From: Ardenticatenaceae bacterium
GTDB taxonomy: Bacteria > Chloroflexota > Anaerolineae > Promineifilales > Promineifilaceae
DNA length: 64,000 bases
Assembly: GCA_020634395.1 (NCBI GenBank)
Contig: JACKBU010000002.1
Span: 186,001-250,000 of the forward strand
Direction of reading: 5' to 3'
Part shown: piece by piece, positions 57,104 through 64,000 of the stretch
Position numbering within the stretch: the first letter of the stretch is position 1
Layout: every line of letters starts with the position of its first letter
Notes under the pieces: model-generated
What the model was told of the DNA's origin: nothing
Database searches by the model: none
The model's input: the letters and a program-made list of their open reading frames with translations, nothing else
Made by a program: the position numbers and the translations under genes

Positions 57104-57269
57104 GGGCTGTGCTTCCTCCTGATGCAGTGTTGGACGGCAAGATTCCCCTAATCTTAAATCCTCAAGCTGCCGTCGTCAATCCGCATTCCACGCTCTCGCC
57201 AGGGAAAAGGGGATGCTTCGCTGCGAAGACTCCGCTCAGCATGACGGGGCACTCCGCACTCCGCACTCG

Positions 57270-58055
57270 TCACTCCCGCCGGGTAGCGTATTTGCGCACC
57301 AGTTCCTGCACCCGTTCGTCGTCCCAGGCCACAAACTCGCCGTCCCAGTCGCGGGGCACAAAAAGGGCCAGCACGGCGATGGCTCCGCCGGGGGCTTCCG
57401 GCGGCAGCAGTTCGCCCTCGTCGCGCAGGCGCACGAAGCGCTGGTAGGCGCTTTCCGGCATGCCCGCTGCGCCCATCTCGCGGATAACGGCCTGCATTTC
57501 CGTATCCACCACGCCGGGGCGCACGGCAACGGCCGTGACCATCTCCTCTTCTACCGACAGCACGCGGTTGAACTGGTTGAGCGCGCCTTTGGCCGTGCAG
57601 TAAGCCCCCCAGCCGGGAATGGCATAGGTCGCCGCGCCGCTGGAGACGTTGATCACCCGGCCGCGGTTCTGGCGCAGGTAGGGCAGGGCGGCCTGGGTCA
57701 GCATCACCGGCCCCAGGACATTGGTCAGCAGGTTTTGCCGCCAGACGTCGATGCTGGCTTCGGCTACCGGGGCAATGGGTTCGATGATGCCGGCGTTGTT
57801 GACGAGGCTGTCGATACGGCCGTAACTGGCCATCGTTCTTTCCACCAGCCGGCGGCAGTCGGCCTCCAGGCTGATATCGCCGGGCACGGCCAGCGCCTTG
57901 CCGCCTTCGTCGCGAATGGCCTGGGCTTCCCGCTCCAACTTTTCGGCCGAACGGGCAAAAAGCACCACGTTGGCGCCCAAATCGGCCGCGTCGCGGGCCA
58001 CAGCCAGGCCCAATCCGCGCGACGCACCGGTGACAATGATGGTTTTAGCGGTCAT
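57270..58055 (-). CDS. SDR family oxidoreductase
   Basis: The 261-residue Rossmann protein has the cofactor motif TGASRGLG (9-16), NNAG at about 86-89, and catalytic Ser139, Tyr152 and Lys156 (YCTAK). This is a classical short-chain dehydrogenase/reductase using NAD(P)H, substrate unknown. ATG 58055 follows AAAGGAGC. A low-complexity spacer with repeated AGCTAACAGCTT words separates it from parB upstream. Confidence 0.93.
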   Translation of the reverse strand: MTAKTIIVTGASRGLGLAVARDAADLGANVVLFARSAEKLEREAQAIRDEGGKALAVPGDISLEADCRRLVERTMASYGRIDSLVNNAGIIEPIAPVAEASIDVWRQNLLTNVLGPVMLTQAALPYLRQNRGRVINVSSGAATYAIPGWGAYCTAKGALNQFNRVLSVEEEMVTAVAVRPGVVDTEMQAVIREMGAAGMPESAYQRFVRLRDEGELLPPEAPGGAIAVLALFVPRDWDGEFVAWDDERVQELVRKYATRRE

Positions 58056-58139
58056 GGCAAGCTCCTTTTAACGATGAATGATGAACGCGATGGATGATTG
58101 GCTAACGGCTAACAGCTTAAAGCTAACAGCTTCCAGCTA

Positions 58140-59249
58140 TTAGCTTTTTTCTCCCAGCGCGGCCAGCAGGGAGGCGACGTCTTGCTGGATCAGCTGCAGC
58201 AGGCGGCGCATTTCCTGGCGTTCGGCGGGAGCCGCGTTTTGGGCGGAGACGCGGGCCAGGTGACCGCGCACCCAGTGCAGGCGTTGAACGTTGGTGACGC
58301 GGGTCCCGGCGATGGGAGCAGAGGAATTGGAAATGGCTGATGGGGCGTCAAGTGTTTCGGATGAGGGAACGGCCGTCAATTCAGCGAGGGAAGCATCGAA
58401 CTCGGATTCATCGGGCATGGCGGCCGGCGGCAGCGGCATGTGGAGCACGCGGATGGCCTCGTGGACGGTGGCGTTGGGCGCGTCGTTTTTCAGGTAACGG
58501 GCGACTTGTTTGTACTCGTTTTTGTTCACATCGCCGGCCTCCAGGGCGCGTACCAGAGCACGCTGCTGAGAAGGTTTGAGCCCCTTCAGGCTGCGGGTAT
58601 CCCGTTCGCTGATGGCTCCCTGGCGCACAGCTTCTTTGATCTCGTCTGGCAGGTCCAGCAGCTGGATGATCTGGCTGGCGCGCTGCCGGGTAAATCCCAG
58701 CCGCTCGCTAACTTTCGCCCAGCTGATCGTGCGGGAATGGGGCTTGCCGCTGATGCCTTCTTCGCGGATCTGGGCGTCCAGTTCCTCCTGCATCAGGTCG
58801 CGCAGGCGCATCATGCCATAGGCGCGGTCCACGTCATTCAGATCTTCGCGCTGGATGTTTTCTACCAGTTGGCGCACGAAGCGGGTCACTTCGTCGTAGG
58901 AGCGGCGGCGCACGACGGCCGGAATGGTATCCAGCCCAGCCAGTTGGGCTGCGCGCCAGCGCCGTTCGCCGTGGACGATCATGTACTGCCCGGCGCGCAC
59001 CTGGGTCACTTCTATGGGTTGGATGACGCCGTCTTGTTTGATGGAATCGGCTAGTTCTTGCAGGGTTTCGTCGTAGAATGTGTTGCGCGGCTGGTTGGGA
59101 TCGGGGTGGACGGCGTCGAGGCGCAGCGCGAGCAGCTGGAGGCCGGCAGCCTGTTCGACGTCGTCTTGACCGGCAAAAAGCGCTTCCATGTCGCCGGTTT
59201 GGGCGGGAATGGAGCGGTTGAGGTTGATAGACGGCCGTTTCTTTGCCAT
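58140..59249 (-). CDS. parB: ParB/RepB/Spo0J family partition protein
   Basis: The 369-residue protein has the N-terminal CTPase/ParB domain (about 40-130), including the GERRWRA box (94-100). A helix-turn-helix parS-reading region follows (about 165-235, SWAKVSERLGFTRQRASQI). A C-terminal dimerisation tail ends the protein. It binds parS and loads onto flanking DNA as a CTP-driven clamp. It is preceded by parA on the same strand, with a 111-bp low-complexity spacer between. Confidence 0.95.
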   Translation of the reverse strand: MAKKRPSINLNRSIPAQTGDMEALFAGQDDVEQAAGLQLLALRLDAVHPDPNQPRNTFYDETLQELADSIKQDGVIQPIEVTQVRAGQYMIVHGERRWRAAQLAGLDTIPAVVRRRSYDEVTRFVRQLVENIQREDLNDVDRAYGMMRLRDLMQEELDAQIREEGISGKPHSRTISWAKVSERLGFTRQRASQIIQLLDLPDEIKEAVRQGAISERDTRSLKGLKPSQQRALVRALEAGDVNKNEYKQVARYLKNDAPNATVHEAIRVLHMPLPPAAMPDESEFDASLAELTAVPSSETLDAPSAISNSSAPIAGTRVTNVQRLHWVRGHLARVSAQNAAPAERQEMRRLLQLIQQDVASLLAALGEKS

Positions 59250-59360
59250 AGTTTTGTAGTCCTTTAGTCGGGTGGTCGGATAGTCTAGTAGTCGGATAGT
59301 CTGGTGGTCGAGTTATTTGGCTCCTTGACGATTCGACTCCTTGACCACTCGGCTACTCGA
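59250..59360. repeat. Low-complexity inverted repeat between parA and parB
   Basis: Words such as GTCGGATAGTCT and TAGTCGGATAG on the left, and CGACTCCTTGACCACTCGGC and CTACTCGACTATTTGAC on the right, make an imperfect long hairpin. It may set the ratio of ParA to ParB by attenuation. Confidence 0.55.
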
Positions 59361-60137
59361 CTATTTGACTATCTCTTTCGCTACCCGGCGATACGCTTCG
59401 GCGCCGGTTCCTTTGGGATCATAGGCCAGGATACTCTGACCGGCGACGGCGCTTTCGGCGAAGCGCACGGAGCGTTTGATGATGGTGTCGAAAATGCGGA
59501 TGTCGTCGCCGTACTGCTGCTGTACGGCCGTTAAAATGTCTCGCGTCAGCGTTGTGCGGGTGTCGGCCATAGTCAGCAAAATGCCTTCAATGGCGAGATC
59601 GCTGTTTAGTTTCTTGCGGCGCACGGTTTCGATGCTAGACAATATCATCAACGCGCCGCGGGCGGCCAGGTATTCCGTCTGAATGGGAATGACGACGCTG
59701 TCAGCGGCCGTGAGGGCATTGATCACCAGCAGACCCAGCGAGGGATTACAGTCGATGAGAATAAAATCATAATAATCTTGCACACTGGCAAGCATGGTGG
59801 CCAGCACACGTTCACGGCTGAGCGTGTTGATGAGTGACAGTTCAATCAGGCTCAGCTCCGGCTGCGAAGGCAGCAGGTGAAAGCCTTCATTTGTCTCGTA
59901 AATGGCGTCGCCTACGTTGCTTTCCAGCCCGTCGATTTCGGCCTTAAAGCCATTGTAGATGGTGGGTGAAATATGATCCGGGTCAAACCCGGCGTGCTGG
60001 GTGAGGTTGCACTGCGGGTCTAGATCAATGGCCAGGACACGTTTTCCCTGTTCAGCCAGGGCGGCAGCCAGGTTGATGGTGGTGGTGGTTTTGCCTACTC
60101 CACCTTTTTGCATGGCGATGGCGATAATTTCCGTCAT
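59361..60137 (-). CDS. parA: ParA family partition ATPase
   Basis: The 258-residue protein has the deviant Walker A KGGVGKTTTT (11-20) with the signature Lys, Walker A' VLAIDLDPQCNLT, and Walker B DFILIDCNPSLGLL. It binds DNA non-specifically in the ATP state and moves ParB-parS complexes. The start ATG 60137 follows GGGAGGT. Two palindromes, one parS-like, lie 120-170 bp upstream. Confidence 0.95.
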   Translation of the reverse strand: MTEIIAIAMQKGGVGKTTTTINLAAALAEQGKRVLAIDLDPQCNLTQHAGFDPDHISPTIYNGFKAEIDGLESNVGDAIYETNEGFHLLPSQPELSLIELSLINTLSRERVLATMLASVQDYYDFILIDCNPSLGLLVINALTAADSVVIPIQTEYLAARGALMILSSIETVRRKKLNSDLAIEGILLTMADTRTTLTRDILTAVQQQYGDDIRIFDTIIKRSVRFAESAVAGQSILAYDPKGTGAEAYRRVAKEIVK

Positions 60138-60259
60138 TTAACCTCCCGAGATATTTCGTCTGGTAGTGGGTTGTCCATAATTTTATAGATGCAGCGCCCG
60201 GTATAAGGATTGATGAATGCCTGCATATATAGCATGAAGCGAGTAGCGCGTCAACGAAG

Positions 60260-60277
60260 TGTCAACCGCGGTTGACA
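60260..60277. promoter_or_regulatory. Perfect 18-bp palindrome upstream of parA
   Basis: TGTCAACCGCGGTTGACA is a perfect palindrome 11 bp from the parS-like site. A one-mismatch copy occurs at 53520. It may be an operator of parAB or a lineage-specific ParB site. Confidence 0.6.
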
Positions 60278-60287
60278 GGTTACATAA

Positions 60288-60303
60288 TGTTTCCCGGGAA
60301 ACA
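60288..60303. promoter_or_regulatory. parS: parS-like centromere site
   Basis: TGTTTCCCGGGAAACA matches the widely conserved parS TGTTTCACGTGAAACA at 14 of 16 positions and keeps the palindrome. Its position beside parAB supports the assignment. Confidence 0.8.
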
Positions 60304-60507
60304 ATTATGTTTACTCACTGCTCCATTTGAGGGGGGAACGGCCGTGTGCCGCCGAGCAGGATGCACAATTAAGGCATTGTTGTGTACAATATAACGCAGC
60401 GTGTTATAAATATGGACGCGGTGGTGGTGTAGATGTGTTAGTAGAGGCAATTGAGACTGGCTGCATTCCCAGGCCAGGTCCACAAAACACAAATGGGGTG
60501 GCTGCAC

Positions 60508-62295
60508 ATGAAAATTGGAAATCGCCAAGTGATCGCAGAAGACGTGTTTGATTATGTTGTCGTGGGTTCCGGTTTTGGAGGAAGCGTCTCCGCGATGCGT
60601 CTTTCCGAAAAAGGGTACCGCGTGCTGGTGTTGGAACGAGGCAAACGCTACAACGCCGAAGATTTTCCCAAAACGAATTGGAATGTATTTAAATATTTGT
60701 GGCTGCCGGCGGCGCGCTGCTTTGGCATTATGGGGATCAATTTCTTTAACGATATCTGGATTCTCAATGGCAGTGGGGTAGGGGGCGGCAGCCTGGTATA
60801 TGCCAGCACCCATATCAAGCCCCCGAAAGCCTTTTTCGAGGCCGAAGAATGGCGTGATTTGGCGGATTGGGAAGCAGAACTGACGCCTTTTTATGAAGTG
60901 GCTGACCGTATGTTGGGAACGGCCGAGAATCCCAGGTTTTGGCCAGCCGATCAGCGGCTGCTAGAAATAGCTACGGAATTAGGAAAGGAAACCACCTTTA
61001 GACCGACGCCGGTGGGCATCTTCTTTGGCGAGCCGGGCCAAACAGTGCCGGACCCGTATTTTGGCGGGCAAGGGCCGGAGCGGACGGGCTGTGTTCACTG
61101 CGGCGGCTGCATGGTTGGCTGCCGCCATAACGCCAAGAATACCCTGGATAAGAATTATTTATACCTGGCGGAGCGGCTGGGCACAGAAGTACGCCCGGAA
61201 GCGAACGTGCTGGATATACGGCCGTTATACGGCCCTCAGCCCGACGGCGCCCGCTACGAAATCCGCTACGAAAAGGTTACTGACTGGTTGTGGAAGCGGC
61301 AAACGGCCGTGCGTGCCCGCCATGTCGTGGTTTCGGCCGGCGTGCTGGGCACGGTTAACCTGCTGCTGAAATGCCGCGACGAGAATGGCTCCCTGCCGCT
61401 GCTCTCGCGCCGCCTGGGCCAGATGGTGCGCAGCAACAGCGAAGCACTGATGGGCGTTACCGCCCGCGAAACGGGTGTGGATTATTCCAAGGGCGTGGCC
61501 ATCACCTCCCACTTCTGGGTAGACGACGTGACCAGCGTAGAACCCGTGCGCTATGCCCCCGGCCAATCCTTCATGCGTAATCTAACCTGGCCCCTGATTA
61601 AGTTTGATGGTGGCCTGTGGGCACGCACCAAACGAGCGCTGATTCACGCCGTGGAACGGCCGTCTGACTTCTTTACCGTGCGCATTCTGCCCGACTGGGC
61701 GCGGCGCAACACCATCTTGCTCATCATGCAGACGGTGGAAAACCGCATGGCTCTGGTGCGCGGGCGCAGCATCTGGACGCTCTTCCGCAAAAATCTGGTC
61801 AGCCAGCGGGATAAATCGCTGCCGATTCCGCCGGTCATCGAAGCGGGCCGCGCCGTGGTCGAAAATTTTGCCGGGAAAGTCGATGGTGTAGCCTGGGCCG
61901 GCATGAACGACATCCTGGACATTCCCAATACGGCCCACATTTTGGGCGGCTGCGGCATCGGCGCTGACGAAAGCCGTGGGGTTATAGATGCCAACCACGA
62001 GGTGTTCAACTACCCAGGGATGTATATTGCCGACGGCTCCGTCATCCCGGCCAACCTGGGGGTAAACCCCAGCCTGACCATCACCGCGATGACGGAACGG
62101 GCAATGAACAAGATCCCGCCCAAAGCCGAAGCAGAAGCAGTGCCGCCGCTGCTAGCCCCCTTGGGGGTAGATGTGAAAGATGGACGAAACGGCCGTTCTC
62201 CCCTCAAGGCCGCCCTACCGTTCATGCTGCTTTTAGCCCTTCCCCTGGCTGTTTTGTTCCTCTTCAAAGCCTGGCACAAGAAAGAAATGGAGTAA
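60508..62295 (+). CDS. GMC-type FAD oxidoreductase, cholesterol-oxidase-like, membrane-anchored
   Basis: The 595-residue protein has the FAD-binding motif VVVGSGFGGS (17-26), then LVLERG. The insert has four Cys (GCVHCGGCMVGC), an arrangement seen in GMC homologues. The C-terminal FAD/substrate part has GGCGIGADESRG and MYIADGSVIPANLGVNPSLT. A final membrane helix (LPFMLLLALPLAVLFLF) anchors it. It probably oxidises an alcohol or sterol-like group. ATG 60508 has GGGGTGG upstream. ATG 60493 is an alternative. It lies 3 bp before the aldehyde dehydrogenase gene. Confidence 0.9.
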   Translation: MKIGNRQVIAEDVFDYVVVGSGFGGSVSAMRLSEKGYRVLVLERGKRYNAEDFPKTNWNVFKYLWLPAARCFGIMGINFFNDIWILNGSGVGGGSLVYASTHIKPPKAFFEAEEWRDLADWEAELTPFYEVADRMLGTAENPRFWPADQRLLEIATELGKETTFRPTPVGIFFGEPGQTVPDPYFGGQGPERTGCVHCGGCMVGCRHNAKNTLDKNYLYLAERLGTEVRPEANVLDIRPLYGPQPDGARYEIRYEKVTDWLWKRQTAVRARHVVVSAGVLGTVNLLLKCRDENGSLPLLSRRLGQMVRSNSEALMGVTARETGVDYSKGVAITSHFWVDDVTSVEPVRYAPGQSFMRNLTWPLIKFDGGLWARTKRALIHAVERPSDFFTVRILPDWARRNTILLIMQTVENRMALVRGRSIWTLFRKNLVSQRDKSLPIPPVIEAGRAVVENFAGKVDGVAWAGMNDILDIPNTAHILGGCGIGADESRGVIDANHEVFNYPGMYIADGSVIPANLGVNPSLTITAMTERAMNKIPPKAEAEAVPPLLAPLGVDVKDGRNGRSPLKAALPFMLLLALPLAVLFLFKAWHKKEME

Positions 62296-62298
62296 ATC

Positions 62299-63918
62299 AT
62301 GAGTCAACCGCATATTCTCCCCTTTGTCAACCCGGCTACCGGCGAACAGTTTGGCCAGGTAGCCATGGCGGCGCCCGACGAGATTACCTTAGCCCACAAA
62401 GAGATGCGTCAGGCGTTTCAGGTATGGCGGCGCAAACCCCTCTCCGAACGCATTCGCATTCTGCGGCAGTTCCAGGCAGAAATCATCGATTCAATGGATG
62501 AGATCAGCGCTGTGATCAATCAGGACACTGGCAAAAGCCGCCAGGATGGCTGGGTCGAGGTCAATATGACCGTCGACCGGATGCACCAGTATTACAAGCT
62601 GGCGCCTAAATGGCTGGCGCGCCGGCGTGTGCCGCCCGGTTTATACATGTTCAAGCAGTATTACACCGAACCCCATCCTTTTGGCGTGGTGGCGGTGATT
62701 GGGCCGTGGAATTACCCGTTTGATTTGTGCGTGCCGCCGATGTGCTCGGCGCTGCTGGCCGGCAATACGGTCCTGCTGAAGCCATCGGAGGTGGCTCCGG
62801 CAGTGGGGGTGATGATTGAAAAGCTGATCCAGCGCGTGCCAGAACTGGCGCCGTTTGTGCGGGTGCTGCACGGCGATGGGGCGGTGGGCGCCCAGATCGT
62901 GGCTTCGCGGCCCGACCTCATTTTCCTCACCGGTTCCACGGCCACCGGGTTCAAAATCGCTCAGGCAGCGGCAGAGACGTTAACGCCCTTCATTTACGAA
63001 CTGGGCGGCAAAGATCCGATGATTGTGTTCGACTCGGCTGATGTGGCGGCGGCGGCTAAATGGGGTACGTGGGGTGCGTTTTATAACACCGGCCAGACGT
63101 GTATGGGCATCGAGCGGGTGTATGTACAGTCAGGCGTATATGATGAGTTTGTAACGGCCGTGCTCGCTCAAACGCGCCAGATCAAAATTGGCTACACCAC
63201 AGAAACCGACAGCCAGTTTGATATGGGTCCGCTAACGTTTGAGCGCCAGGTCCACATCGTCAAGGATCACCTGCAGGACGCTTTGGATAAAGGAGCGCGC
63301 ATCCTTACAGGCGGCGAATTGAAGGGCCTGTTCATGGAACCGACGATCTTGGTGGACGTGGATCACAGTATGAAAGTGATGCGCGAAGAGACTTTTGGGC
63401 CGATCATGCCCATCATGAAGTTCGATGATGAGTCGGAAGCGATCTGGCTGGCCAATGACTGCGATTATGGTCTGAGCGCGGCCGTCTGGAGCGGTGATAT
63501 GCGCCAGGCGAAGCGCGTTGCCCACCGGCTGGATGTGGGCTCGGTGAACATCAATGACGCTATTTCCCACTATCCGGTCTCGCTGCTGCCGTTTGGGGGG
63601 GTGAAGTTGTCCGGCAATGCGCGCACGCATGGCAAGGAAGAGATCTTGCAGTTCACGCAGATGCGCTCTTATGCCATCGGCGCACCGCCCAATCCCCTGG
63701 ACATTGCTACCGTTTTTCGCTCGCCGGGCCATTACCGGTTGGGCAAGGCCATCACGCGTTTTGCCTTCGGGGTGACACCGCGACAGCGCCTGGAACCGAT
63801 CACTGAATTGCTGGGTGAAAATGGGCTGGACGATAAGGTGGGTCAGGCGATAAAGGTGACGGGAGCGGTGGCCGTGGCCACGGCCGTTATCCTGGGCCTG
63901 CTCCGTTCACGCAAATAA
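62299..63918 (+). CDS. Aldehyde dehydrogenase with C-terminal membrane anchor
   Basis: The 539-residue ALDH-fold protein has Asn138 (IGPWNYPF), general base Glu235 (ELGGKDP) and catalytic Cys268 (NTGQTCMGIERVYV). The family core ends near residue 460. About 80 extra residues finish with a hydrophobic helix (VTGAVAVATAVILGLL), like fatty-aldehyde dehydrogenases. It is directly downstream of the GMC enzyme (3-bp gap). The pair could convert an alcohol to aldehyde to acid at the membrane. Confidence 0.93.
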   Translation: MSQPHILPFVNPATGEQFGQVAMAAPDEITLAHKEMRQAFQVWRRKPLSERIRILRQFQAEIIDSMDEISAVINQDTGKSRQDGWVEVNMTVDRMHQYYKLAPKWLARRRVPPGLYMFKQYYTEPHPFGVVAVIGPWNYPFDLCVPPMCSALLAGNTVLLKPSEVAPAVGVMIEKLIQRVPELAPFVRVLHGDGAVGAQIVASRPDLIFLTGSTATGFKIAQAAAETLTPFIYELGGKDPMIVFDSADVAAAAKWGTWGAFYNTGQTCMGIERVYVQSGVYDEFVTAVLAQTRQIKIGYTTETDSQFDMGPLTFERQVHIVKDHLQDALDKGARILTGGELKGLFMEPTILVDVDHSMKVMREETFGPIMPIMKFDDESEAIWLANDCDYGLSAAVWSGDMRQAKRVAHRLDVGSVNINDAISHYPVSLLPFGGVKLSGNARTHGKEEILQFTQMRSYAIGAPPNPLDIATVFRSPGHYRLGKAITRFAFGVTPRQRLEPITELLGENGLDDKVGQAIKVTGAVAVATAVILGLLRSRK

Positions 63919-63922
63919 AAAC

Positions 63923-63958
63923 TGTCCCAGGCATTTGTAGTTCCCCGTGCCTGGGACA
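63923..63958 (+). terminator. Terminator after the aldehyde dehydrogenase gene
   Basis: TGTCCCAGGCA and TGCCTGGGACA form an 11-bp perfect stem with a 14-nt loop, 4 bp after the stop. The T tract is short. Confidence 0.75.
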
Positions 63959-64000
63959 TATTTCCCCGAGAGTTCAACAGCAAACGTCCATGACGCGCTT

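Overview
The window is a chromosomal segment of a free-living bacterium of moderately high GC, most likely a Chloroflexota of the Anaerolineae side. I infer this from the mix of families (META-domain lipoproteins, a kinesin-light-chain-like TPR STAND protein, DUF4139, DUF1361, DUF6504, a UDG-linked radical SAM protein) and from general similarity. No database search was possible. The most striking genome-wide signature is the 8-bp palindrome ACGGCCGT. I count about 120 copies by hand against about one expected, spread through genes and spacers but absent from the rRNA genes and from a few cassettes that therefore look foreign.

Layout. 1-4.9 kb: end of an MFS transporter, a GNAT acetyltransferase, a polytopic membrane protein, a DinB-like protein and an exported alpha/beta hydrolase. 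4.9-9.1 kb: an ABC-2 exporter (ATPase and permease, ATGA overlap) followed by membrane proteins of unknown role. 9.1-16.4 kb: four secreted lipoproteins: an amidase and three built from META domains fused to an SH3-like domain, a class C beta-lactamase-like domain, or LysM plus a pre-peptidase-like domain. 16.4-17.8 kb: small stress and membrane proteins (GlsB/YeaQ-like, YtxH-like) and a degenerate receiver protein. 18.0-21.4 kb: a NarL-type two-component pair. 21.5-25.0 kb: aldo/keto reductase, an unknown protein and an MFS exporter.

25.0-30.7 kb: a complete rRNA operon on the minus strand, 16S - tRNA-Ile - tRNA-Ala - 23S - 5S, with two tandem consensus promoters, processing stems around 16S and 23S, a final terminator and an unexpected terminator-like hairpin just before 23S. 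30.9-32.8 kb: an AT-rich island without the ACGGCCGT motif. It encodes an orphan ExeA/TniB-like AAA ATPase, an unknown 182-aa protein and a probable structured non-coding RNA with its own promoter and terminator. 32.9-40.4 kb: a motif-rich unknown protein, an MBL hydrolase, a second kinase/response-regulator pair separated by a perfectly phased 21-bp tandem array, and DUF1361. 40.9-53.2 kb: pyruvate phosphate dikinase, a formate/nitrite transporter, SPFH protein, RpiB-like isomerase, radical SAM protein, DUF4139, DUF6504, HdeD-like protein and an aminotransferase.

53.6-57.1 kb holds the best candidate for an undescribed system. An NB-ARC-TPR (NLR-like STAND) protein sits beside a small protein with an effector-associated/death-like N-terminal domain and a hydrophobic C-terminal helix. 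The two share a nearly identical 27-residue glycine-rich motif, as expected for an amyloid-type or homotypic NLR-effector relay. The TPR array is a run of 126-bp DNA repeats and carries a 1-bp frameshift. 57.3-60.3 kb: an SDR enzyme, then parB and parA with a parS-like palindrome and a second palindrome upstream. 60.5-63.9 kb: a GMC oxidoreductase and an aldehyde dehydrogenase, both with C-terminal membrane anchors, probably one alcohol-to-acid oxidation unit.

Three intergenic tandem arrays have periods of 21, 42 and 42 bp, each a whole number of DNA helical turns. They are not CRISPR arrays, because they have no spacers.
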